This document shows, piece by piece, positions 1 to 6,258 of a stretch of 17,425 nucleotides of DNA. A model generated the notes under the pieces. The model ran no database searches and was not told where the DNA came from. It was given only the letters and a program-made list of their open reading frames with translations. Location of the stretch: the NCBI GenBank assembly GCA_022825185.1, contig JAJDYK010000011.1:1-17425 (forward strand), read 5' to 3'. The number at the start of each line of letters is the position of its first letter. The stretch's first letter is position 1. The DNA comes from Candidatus Latescibacterota bacterium. Lineage in GTDB: Bacteria > Latescibacterota > UBA2968 > UBA8231. A program made the translations under genes and the position numbers.

Positions 1-1363
1 CCGCCCAAGGCCCATGCTCCCACTCCTGGTACGCGAACAAAGCACCGGCGTATTCCTCGGCCGGCGGCGTATAGTTGAGCCCGGCCGCGGCATAGTTGCG
101 GTACTCGCACCACAGACCAATAGCACCGTTTTCAAAAGGCCCCATGCGATCCAAGTGGGCTAGCGCGCCGCTGTTGTGCGTGAGCACCCCGAACTCCATG
201 CCCAAGTCGCCACTGGCTTCGAATTCGCCGTGCTGATAGCGCGAAAACGAGTGGTGCAGTTCTAGACGCTGGAGCCAGTCCGGCCCGGTGAGAATTTCAC
301 CACGCCCTTCGAGGTGCTGGCGCTGGAGATCAATGGATATGCCGTGCGGGTGGCCGCCCTCCGGATCGGGGGGAATGCCGTAGTCGGAGTCGTACAAACT
401 ACCGGACGCGCCTATGTGCCCCCAAGGACGCACCAAACTCAGGCCGACCGAGGCATTGCCCGTGCGGATGTCCGTATTGGCAAGTACCCCACGCGGCGTG
501 GCAATATCGTCGGCATTGCGCAGACTGCTGTCGAAGCGCAGGGCCAGTGGGCCGAGCGCCTGTTCGAGGGTCAGGCCGCCGGACAAACCGCGATTGACGC
601 TCTCCCCCTGATACGTCACAGATCCCCCTAAGCCGTCGGGCCGCTCGGAGGGCACGTACCCCCGCACCACGTTGACGACCCCGGCTAAAGCATTGGAGCC
701 GTAGAGTAAGGTGTGGGGGCCGCGCACGACCTCGATGCGCTCGGTGGTCATCGGCTCGATGGCCACGGCGTGGTCCGAGGAGGTACCGGACAAATCGCCG
801 GTGCGCTCGCCGTCTTCGACCACCAGCAAGCGGTCGCCACCCAGCCCGCGCAGCACCGGACGCGCAGGCGCGGGGCCCATCGAGCGCTGGGCAATGCCCG
901 GCTCGTAGTCGATGGTCTCGGCGATGGTGCGGCTCAAGTTCTGCCGCAGCTTGCTACCGCTGAAGACAACTTCGGGTGCTTGCAGTGGAGAAACAGGGCT
1001 CGTGTGTTCGCCTTCGACGAGAATCTCTTCTACGTGTAGGGACTCGTGGCCGATAACCAGATCGACGTGGGTGGTATCCCCGGCGATGACCTCGACCTTA
1101 AAACGGGCCTCGTGGTAGCCGACATGCAGGCTTTGCAAGACGTGCGCACCGGGGGGTACGTTGGCAAAGAAGAAGCACCCCTCGGCGTCGCTCATCCGCG
1201 CTCGTTCGAGTCCCTCGATGACAACGGTAGTCCAACCGACAGATTGGCCGCTTTCGGCGTCGATCACGTGGCCGGCTAGAGCACCAGTCTGGTTATCGTT
1301 ACCGGAGGCGGGGCCTACCGCTACGCTGACTAGGACAAGAGATGAGAAAGCGTAGCGGCTCAA
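1..1363 (-). CDS. TonB-dependent outer-membrane receptor, ZnuD-like, partial (C-terminus outside window)
   Basis: This is an outer-membrane beta-barrel receptor that would import a metal ion or metal complex using TonB energy. About 454 codons are present and the barrel continues past base 1. The chosen start is TTG at 1361-1363, two bases after the lipoprotein stop, with AGGAAGG six bases upstream; no in-frame ATG fits. Residues 1-20 look like a signal peptide. Residues 28-103 form a carboxypeptidase-regulatory-like beta domain (LAGHVIDAESG). The plug covers about 135-235, with RGLGGDRLLVVEDG, SSDHAVAIEP and ERIEVVRGPHTLLYGSNA. The DHAV-x-x-xP motif next to the RGP-x-x-LLYG box, and an early barrel loop reading YGIPPDPEGGHPHG, are typical of ZnuD-type zinc receptors. 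It is probably co-transcribed and translationally coupled with the lipoprotein gene before it. The family is certain; zinc as substrate is inferred. Confidence 0.9.
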   Translation of the reverse strand, partial: MSRYAFSSLVLVSVAVGPASGNDNQTGALAGHVIDAESGQSVGWTTVVIEGLERARMSDAEGCFFFANVPPGAHVLQSLHVGYHEARFKVEVIAGDTTHVDLVIGHESLHVEEILVEGEHTSPVSPLQAPEVVFSGSKLRQNLSRTIAETIDYEPGIAQRSMGPAPARPVLRGLGGDRLLVVEDGERTGDLSGTSSDHAVAIEPMTTERIEVVRGPHTLLYGSNALAGVVNVVRGYVPSERPDGLGGSVTYQGESVNRGLSGGLTLEQALGPLALRFDSSLRNADDIATPRGVLANTDIRTGNASVGLSLVRPWGHIGASGSLYDSDYGIPPDPEGGHPHGISIDLQRQHLEGRGEILTGPDWLQRLELHHSFSRYQHGEFEASGDLGMEFGVLTHNSGALAHLDRMGPFENGAIGLWCEYRNYAAAGLNYTPPAEEYAGALFAYQEWEHGPWA

Positions 1364-1365
1364 GC

Positions 1366-1881
1366 CTAGCCTTCCTCGTCGTGGTCCTCATCGGCGTGGG
1401 AATCCTCAGAGCCAGGACCGCCCTCTTCGACGTGGATCTCGATTTCCTTAGAGACAAAGTCGGCGTGGCCTTCGTGGCTGATTTTGATGAGGATGGTAGT
1501 CTGGCCTTCTTCCAAACCGACGATGTGAAAAGCCCAAGCGCCGTCTTCCTCGTGATGCTCGACTTCGGCGATGCTCTCGTCGGCAATTTCCCAGTCGAGG
1601 GCGAAACCCTCGTCTGCGTCTGGGGTGAAGAGGTCGCCATCTTCGGCGATAAAGCGCACGGACAGCAGGGCCGTTTCCAAGCCGTGGCCCACTTCGATTT
1701 CACCTTCGACTTCGCCGTTTTCGTAGCGGACGATCTCCTCGCCGCTGTTGCGAATAATCAGGCCGACGGCCTCGGCGTGTTCTTCTTCGTGCTCGGTATC
1801 AACGGGGTTGTCGTCGTCGCCGCAGCCAGCGATAAAGAGGGCTAGGGCGAAGATACTCAACGCGGATATGCTTTTAAACAT
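1366..1881 (-). CDS. His/Glu-rich lipoprotein with Ig-like fold, putative metal-binding partner of the TonB receptor
   Basis: This is a predicted lipoprotein of 171 residues. The start ATG at 1879-1881 was chosen over the longer reading frame because it gives a clean signal peptide ending in the lipobox IAGC (residues 17-20), and because GGAG lies nine bases upstream. The mature protein is very acidic and rich in histidine: TEHEEEHAE follows the lipidated cysteine, VEHHEEDG lies in the middle and HADEDHDEEG at the C-terminus. The central part (DWEIADESIAEVEHH, then VGLEEGQTTI) resembles a bacterial Ig-like (BIG2-type) domain. It lies two bases before the receptor start, so a joint role in capturing or passing on divalent metal is likely but inferred. 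I do not recognise a named family. Confidence 0.82.
   Translation of the reverse strand: MFKSISALSIFALALFIAGCGDDDNPVDTEHEEEHAEAVGLIIRNSGEEIVRYENGEVEGEIEVGHGLETALLSVRFIAEDGDLFTPDADEGFALDWEIADESIAEVEHHEEDGAWAFHIVGLEEGQTTILIKISHEGHADFVSKEIEIHVEEGGPGSEDSHADEDHDEEG
1370..1376 (-). promoter_or_regulatory. Ribosome binding site deciding the TTG start of the TonB receptor
   Basis: On the minus strand AGGAAGG lies six bases before the TTG at 1361-1363 and inside the end of the lipoprotein gene. It supports a TTG start coupled to termination of the upstream gene. Confidence 0.6.
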
Positions 1882-1982
1882 GGTGCTAGTCTCCAATGGT
1901 TTGTCCGTCCACGCGCACTTTCCTAGGTATTGCGCATAGGACGGGAGTTTAATGGTACGCGAAATGGATATGGAGAGGGCAC

Positions 1983-2010
1983 CCACGCACTAAGCGGTTT
2001 ACAAGCGTGG
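1983..2010 (-). promoter_or_regulatory. Inverted repeat in the lipoprotein leader
   Basis: CCACGC (1983-1988) pairs with GCGTGG (2005-2010) across a 16-base loop, in the 134-base gap between the small membrane protein and the lipoprotein. No run of T follows on the minus strand, so it does not look like an intrinsic terminator. It could be an operator or an mRNA hairpin, or chance. Nothing else recognisable was seen in 1882-2015. Confidence 0.25.
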
Positions 2011-2015
2011 ATGCA

Positions 2016-2330
2016 CTAGCACCGGGGCGGGCCTCGGTTGAGATGGGTAAAGCGAGGGGTAAAAAGAGGTAACGGTACTGTGCTCAGAGCGGACGGACTT
2101 GACTCAGAGGCATTCAGCGCCACGAGCACGAGCACCAAGCTCCCAAAAAGAAGCGATAGGCCGCTCTGCAATAGGTAGGCCGGGCAGTTCTCAGGCTCGA
2201 CGAGACTATCGTGGAAAAGCTGGTGGCTGAAGGGTAGGCCGCCGATTACAGCGACAAAGAGCACTGTCAGCGCCAACAGAGCCAGCGAGGACGCCGAGCC
2301 TATCGAGATGTCCGTTTTGCGCGTTAGCAT
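2016..2330 (-). CDS. Small two-helix membrane protein with HxxxH...CP loop
   Basis: This is a predicted inner-membrane protein of 104 residues. Two hydrophobic helices (about 15-33 and 52-72) enclose a short loop, FSHQLFHDSLVEPENCP, holding H36, H40 and C49, a plausible site for a soft divalent metal. Small proteins with such a His/Cys-Pro loop (compare DUF2946-like proteins) occur next to metal transport genes, but I cannot assign a family. The tail is rich in Ser, Pro and Leu. The start ATG at 2328-2330 has no good Shine-Dalgarno sequence, and a putative -10 box lies only 15 bases upstream, so the mRNA may be nearly leaderless. It reads in the same direction as the lipoprotein and receptor and is probably the first gene of that unit. 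Confidence 0.65.
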   Translation of the reverse strand: MLTRKTDISIGSASSLALLALTVLFVAVIGGLPFSHQLFHDSLVEPENCPAYLLQSGLSLLFGSLVLVLVALNASESSPSALSTVPLPLFTPRFTHLNRGPPRC

Positions 2331-2344
2331 AATCTTTGAATTTT

Positions 2345-2372
2345 AGTATAGTGCTCGCCCTAAAAAAAGCAA
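2345..2372 (-). promoter_or_regulatory. Putative sigma70-type promoter for the small membrane protein and receptor unit
   Basis: On the minus strand TTGCTT (2367-2372) and TATACT (2345-2350) are separated by 16 bases in an AT-rich stretch. The -10 box matches five of six consensus bases, the -35 only three. A 9-bp inverted repeat, TTTGAATTT (2335-2343) with AAATTCAAA (2371-2379), flanks the element and could be an operator, though AT-richness makes chance likely. Confidence 0.35.
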
Positions 2373-2421
2373 ATTCAAAAAACTCGGGCAGTAAAATTTA
2401 GTGAAAGAGCAGCTACCGGGG

Positions 2422-2450
2422 TTTAGCAACACCTATTTTTTACATATAGT
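2422..2450 (+). promoter_or_regulatory. Putative promoter for the Na/Pi cotransporter and czcCBA
   Basis: TTTAGC (2422-2427) and TATAGT (2445-2450) are exactly 17 bases apart. The -10 is close to consensus and the -35 is weak. It lies 65 bases before the gene start, in the AT-rich divergent region 2331-2515. No further gene is seen in that region. Confidence 0.4.
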
Positions 2451-2503
2451 TCAATAGTTCGCGTAACGATTCCAGCAGGTTGCGCCTACTCAGAATGTTT
2501 CAC

Positions 2504-2509
2504 AGGAGG
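2504..2509 (+). promoter_or_regulatory. Ribosome binding site deciding the start of the Na/Pi cotransporter
   Basis: A perfect AGGAGG lies six bases before ATG 2516. It rules in this ATG over the in-frame TTG at 2480 and ATG at 2495 upstream. Confidence 0.75.
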
Positions 2510-2515
2510 GACGAA

Positions 2516-3700
2516 ATGACTTCCAATGAACCTGAAGATGGGCTTGCGCACATGGAACCGAAAAAACGGCTAGCTATTCAGTCAGAACTCGTTCGTTGGC
2601 TTGTCGTTGCCGCATCTATATACGTGCTGCTCGTGGCCGTTGGCCTGATCGGCAAGGGCTTTCGCATGGAATTCGGCGATGCGGAGGGCGTCGAATCCCT
2701 ATTCGCACTTGCGACGAACCCGTTCGTCGGACTGGTTCTCGGCATACTGGCAACTGCATTGCTCCAATCTTCCAGCACCGTTACATCCATCATCGTCGGT
2801 CTTGTAGCGGGGGGAATGCCCATTGCCATGGCGATACCCATGGTAATGGGTGCCAATGTCGGGACGACGATTACCAACACGCTCGTCAGTTTCGGTCACG
2901 TGGGTCGATCGGGAGAGTTCCGCAATGCGTTTGCGGCCGCCACCGTACACGATTTTTTCAATCTTCTGAGCATCCTGATATTCCTGCCGTTGGAATTGGC
3001 ATTCGGTTTTCTTGAAAAACTGAGCGGCGTGTTGACCCATATCATTGAGAACATCGGGTCTGTTGATGCAGGGGGAAAGGGCATAGTCAAGATCGTCATC
3101 GGTTTCGGTACCGGGCTTGTAGAGTCGCTGACGTCCTCGCTCCCCGACGTGTGGGAGGGCCTGGTTCTGATCGCTGCAGGAATCGCGCTCATTCTGCTCT
3201 CGATCATGTATCTTGGAACTGCGCTGAAAAGTGTATTCGTAGGTAGGGCCCAGAAGCTCCTGCAGACAGCCATCGGCAAGGGGCCGATAACCGGCATATT
3301 TTCCGGGACTGTCGTTACAGTGCTCGTGCAGTCGTCCTCGACCACCACAAGCCTCATCGTGCCTTTGGCAGGGTCCGGCGTGATCGGGCTTCGTCATGTT
3401 TACCCATTCACGCTCGGTGCCAACATCGGGACGACGATCACCGCGCTCCTCGCCGCGACCGCGATCACGGGCGCTACCCATGCCGTCGCGCACCAGATCG
3501 CGATTGCGCACTTTCTCTACAATCTGCTTGGCGTTATTGTCATCTATGGCATCCCTTGGCTGCGGGAGATTCCGCTCGCGGGAGCCGAGTGGATTGCAAG
3601 GCTGGGAAGTGAACGGAAATGGTTGGCCATCATCTACATCCTCGGTGCATTTTTCGGCATTCCGGGAGCACTCGTGTTCGCCAGTGCATGGCTGTCCTGA
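2516..3700 (+). CDS. Na+/phosphate cotransporter family protein, NptA-like (PNaS), without PhoU domain
   Basis: This is an integral membrane protein of 394 residues in the Na/Pi cotransporter family (PF02690 type), which moves phosphate with sodium. The two inverted repeats are clear. The first carries QSSS at 84-87 and GANVGTT at 112-118; the second carries QSSS at 272-275 and GANIGTT at 301-307. Many hydrophobic helices fill the rest, and the N-terminus (1-27) is hydrophilic and cytoplasmic. The length matches NptA-type members that lack the C-terminal PhoU domain. Start chosen at ATG 2516 by AGGAGG six bases upstream. It is followed after 32 bases by the RND outer-membrane gene on the same strand, yet uses fewer CTA leucine codons and only one CTAG, which suggests a separate origin. 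Direction of phosphate movement cannot be read from the sequence. Confidence 0.9.
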   Translation: MTSNEPEDGLAHMEPKKRLAIQSELVRWLVVAASIYVLLVAVGLIGKGFRMEFGDAEGVESLFALATNPFVGLVLGILATALLQSSSTVTSIIVGLVAGGMPIAMAIPMVMGANVGTTITNTLVSFGHVGRSGEFRNAFAAATVHDFFNLLSILIFLPLELAFGFLEKLSGVLTHIIENIGSVDAGGKGIVKIVIGFGTGLVESLTSSLPDVWEGLVLIAAGIALILLSIMYLGTALKSVFVGRAQKLLQTAIGKGPITGIFSGTVVTVLVQSSSTTTSLIVPLAGSGVIGLRHVYPFTLGANIGTTITALLAATAITGATHAVAHQIAIAHFLYNLLGVIVIYGIPWLREIPLAGAEWIARLGSERKWLAIIYILGAFFGIPGALVFASAWLS

Positions 3701-3713
3701 GCGCCGCATGCAA

Positions 3714-3728
3714 AATAAGGCCCTTATT
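3714..3728. promoter_or_regulatory. Perfect 7-bp palindrome upstream of czcC
   Basis: AATAAGG-C-CCTTATT is a perfect inverted repeat around one central base, ending four bases before the czcC ATG at 3733. The one-base spacer makes an RNA hairpin unlikely, so a dimeric regulator site is the more natural reading. The czcC start lacks a good Shine-Dalgarno sequence here, so a bound protein could block initiation. No matching second copy was noticed in the window. Confidence 0.3.
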
Positions 3729-3732
3729 ACCC

Positions 3733-5025
3733 ATGTTTGCCGCTAAATCACCTAACAGGTACATCCTCCCATTCCTGCTGCTAGCCCTTTCAGAAGGGCT
3801 GATTCCTCTGGAACGCGCACATGCCGAGGCCATGTCGCGGATGGAGGCTATCCGCTTGGTCCTCGAGCGCAACCCACAAGTGGAAGCCGCCCGCAATGCC
3901 TATGAGGCCGCCCGTGCCCGGGCACTACAAGCCGGTGCCCTACCCGATCCAGAGTTGGAGTTCGAGTTCGAAGAGGTCCCCGGGTTGGGTAGCTTGGGCC
4001 ATTATGGCGAGCGCACGATCGAACTCAGCCAACGGGTTGAATTGCCCCTGAAGTGGTGGCACCGCCTCCAAGCCGGTCGCCAGCACGCCGAAGCGACTCG
4101 TCTCGCCGTCTTCGAGATGACCAAGCTCGATATAAGCCTACAGGCAAAGCAGGCTTATGACCGGATCGCCCTGCAAAAGTCCCTACTCCGTCATGCCCGT
4201 CAAGACCTCGGCTTGGCACAGAGCATTCTGCGCCAAGCCAACATCCGTTTTGAGGCAGGCGATGTGCCCCAATTGGACGTCATGCGGGCCAGCGTCGAGG
4301 TCGGCCGAGCTATCAACCGCTTGACCGCGGCGAAAAACGACCTGTCCGTGGCCAAGACCGCGCTCAATGCCCTCCTAGCCCGACCGCTGCAAACCCCATT
4401 CGCAATAGCCGACAGTTTGGTCTATCAGCCCTTTGAGACCGATCTTGACCAATTGACCTCAGCCTCCCTAAAGCAACGGCCCGATTTGGCGGGGACCGAG
4501 ATGCAGCTAAAAGCCCTACAGAGCCAGCAAGCCGCGGCAACCGCGGCCTATTGGCCGGATCTGAATGTGGGTTTGGGTCGCCAACGGCGGCATGAAGCTG
4601 GAGGCCACGAGGAGGATTCTTGGCAAGTGCGTTTCGGCCTAGAAGTGCCGCTATGGGCCTTTTCCCGCCAACGCGGCGAACGCACCGAAGCCAAAGCCGA
4701 AGCGAACAAGGTCGCAGCCGAACGGGACGCGGTGCGCTATCAAGTCCTTTTGGAAACAGAACAGGCCTATTTGGACCTCAAGACCGCCGAAGAACAGGTA
4801 GCCTTATTCCAGGGCCAAATTCTACCCGAAGCAAAACGGGCATTCGAGGTGGCTGGTCGCAGCTACGACGAAGGCAAATTGACTTACCTAGAACTGCTCG
4901 AAACCCAGCGCACTTGGATCGAGACGCAGATAGAATACGCCCAGGCCCTATTCGAGTACCGCGCGGCCACGGCTGCGTTGGAACGGGCCATCGCTGGTCC
5001 CCTGTCCGCTAATTCTGGAGAATGA
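3733..5025 (+). CDS. czcC: CzcC-like outer-membrane factor of heavy-metal RND efflux
   Basis: This is a TolC/CzcC-type outer-membrane channel of 430 residues, which carries metal ions from the periplasmic adaptor to the outside. The start ATG 3733 gives a signal peptide (hydrophobic RYILPFLLLALSEGLIPL, cleavage near AHAEA). The mature part shows the two repeated OEP halves: MEAIRLVLERNPQVEAARNA with long alpha-helical stretches rich in Ala and Gln, and a second half ending in YDEGKLTYLELLETQRTWIE, the typical OEP signature near the C-terminus. There is no strong ribosome site; AAGG lies 12 bases upstream. An upstream in-frame start at 3619 would overlap the cotransporter and spoil the signal peptide. 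It overlaps the adaptor gene at ATGA, so the three czc genes form one operon. Confidence 0.9.
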   Translation: MFAAKSPNRYILPFLLLALSEGLIPLERAHAEAMSRMEAIRLVLERNPQVEAARNAYEAARARALQAGALPDPELEFEFEEVPGLGSLGHYGERTIELSQRVELPLKWWHRLQAGRQHAEATRLAVFEMTKLDISLQAKQAYDRIALQKSLLRHARQDLGLAQSILRQANIRFEAGDVPQLDVMRASVEVGRAINRLTAAKNDLSVAKTALNALLARPLQTPFAIADSLVYQPFETDLDQLTSASLKQRPDLAGTEMQLKALQSQQAAATAAYWPDLNVGLGRQRRHEAGGHEEDSWQVRFGLEVPLWAFSRQRGERTEAKAEANKVAAERDAVRYQVLLETEQAYLDLKTAEEQVALFQGQILPEAKRAFEVAGRSYDEGKLTYLELLETQRTWIETQIEYAQALFEYRAATAALERAIAGPLSANSGE

Positions 5026-5027
5026 GA

Positions 5028-6236
5028 ATGCGTATCTACACGACGAGCTTGGGAATTATTGGTCTGCTGATAGTTCTCTTCGCACTAGGAGATAGTGCGG
5101 CCTTTTCTTCCTGGAACCAGCCGGTTTGGGCTGCTGAGGAGGATCACGAAGAAGAGGAAGAAGGCCACGACGAAGAAGAAGGGCTGCGGCTGAGCGCGGC
5201 AGAACGGGCCGAATTTGGCATTGAGGTCGCCCAAGCCGCGGCGGGCCAGTTGGCAATTCAAGTGAATACGCCCGGCGAAGTGCAAGTCAATCCCAATTTG
5301 CTGGCCCACATCGTGCCCCGCGTACCGGGAGTAGCTCGCCAGATTCACGCCAATATCGGCGATCAAGTGGAGCAGAATCAAGTGCTGGCCGTACTGGAAA
5401 GCCAAGAGCTATCCGAAATGAAATCGGCTTATTTAGTGTCCCAGGAACGCTTAGCACTCGCTCAAGCAACCTTTGACCGAGAAGAAACGCTGTGGAACCA
5501 AGCCATCTCTTCAGAGCGAGTCTTTCTCGAGGCCAAAACCAAGCTGGCCGAAGCGCGCATTGAACTGCGGGTGGCCGAACAAAAGCTCCTCGCGCTGGGC
5601 TTTTCGGCCGCCGACCTCAAAGAACTATCCTTTGACAACGACAACCGCTTTACCCACTACGAAATAAGAGCCCCGTTTACCGGGACCGTCATCTACCAAC
5701 ACATAACCCAAGGCGAAGTACTCAAGGACGATTCCGAAGCCTTCATCGTCGCCGACCTCCGCTCGGTGTGGGTCTTGTTGACAGCTTACCAGAAAGACCT
5801 GCCCTTCCTCCGCGTCGGCCAACCCGTCCACATCCAATCCAGCCAAGGCGGCCCAGAGACAACGGGGACTGTGGACTATATCAGCCCCATCATAAACGAG
5901 GCGCTGCGGACAGCTTCGATCCGCGTGGAGCTCTCCAACCCAGACGGCCAATGGCGGCCTGGCTCCTTTGTCACGGCCACGATTGATATAGAAGGCGTCG
6001 AGGTGCCACTCTTAGTGCCCCGCTCAGCGATCCAGATGATGGAAGACCACTCCGTCGTCTTTGTCGAGACCGACGAAGGGTTTGTGCCCCAACCCGTCCA
6101 GGTCGGTCGCACCAACCCCACCCACGCCGAAATCCTCGATGGGCTAGAGGAGGGACAGCCTTACGTCGCCCAAGGGGCCTTCATCCTGAAAGCTCAGTTG
6201 GCCAAAGGCGCTTTTGGGGATGGCCACGCCCATTAA
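5028..6236 (+). CDS. czcB: CzcB-like periplasmic adaptor (membrane fusion protein) of heavy-metal RND efflux
   Basis: This is the periplasmic adaptor of 402 residues joining the RND pump to the outer-membrane channel. A signal or anchor segment (about 6-27) is followed at 37-51 by a dense His/Asp/Glu cluster, EEDHEEEEEGHDEEEG, typical of metal-binding N-termini of CzcB proteins. Next come a barrel-sandwich half (VNPNLLAHIVPRVPGVARQI), an alpha hairpin (about 125-190), the second lipoyl half (IRAPFTGTVIYQHITQGE) and a beta-barrel domain (VWVLLTAYQKDLPFLRVGQPV). The ATG at 5022 overlaps the czcC stop, but GGAG at 5017-5020 is only one base from it and seven from ATG 5028, so 5028 was chosen; the difference is two residues. 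Confidence 0.9.
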   Translation: MRIYTTSLGIIGLLIVLFALGDSAAFSSWNQPVWAAEEDHEEEEEGHDEEEGLRLSAAERAEFGIEVAQAAAGQLAIQVNTPGEVQVNPNLLAHIVPRVPGVARQIHANIGDQVEQNQVLAVLESQELSEMKSAYLVSQERLALAQATFDREETLWNQAISSERVFLEAKTKLAEARIELRVAEQKLLALGFSAADLKELSFDNDNRFTHYEIRAPFTGTVIYQHITQGEVLKDDSEAFIVADLRSVWVLLTAYQKDLPFLRVGQPVHIQSSQGGPETTGTVDYISPIINEALRTASIRVELSNPDGQWRPGSFVTATIDIEGVEVPLLVPRSAIQMMEDHSVVFVETDEGFVPQPVQVGRTNPTHAEILDGLEEGQPYVAQGAFILKAQLAKGAFGDGHAH

Positions 6237-6258
6237 TCAGCGGAGAGGATAGACCTGG

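Noticed and set aside
1299..1703. Minus-strand frame of 134 codons overlapping the lipoprotein
   Set aside because: It is in another frame of the same strand, Lys/Ser/Pro-rich without domains, and overlaps two well-supported genes.
1342..1845. Plus-strand open frame of 167 codons with hydrophobic stretches
   Set aside because: It is the complement of the lipoprotein gene, whose lipobox, ribosome site and His/Glu composition are convincing.
2699..3709. Minus-strand open frame of 336 codons
   Set aside because: It is antisense to the Na/Pi cotransporter, with a polar, Arg/Asp/Gly-rich composition and no domain. The plus-strand gene has clear duplicated family motifs.
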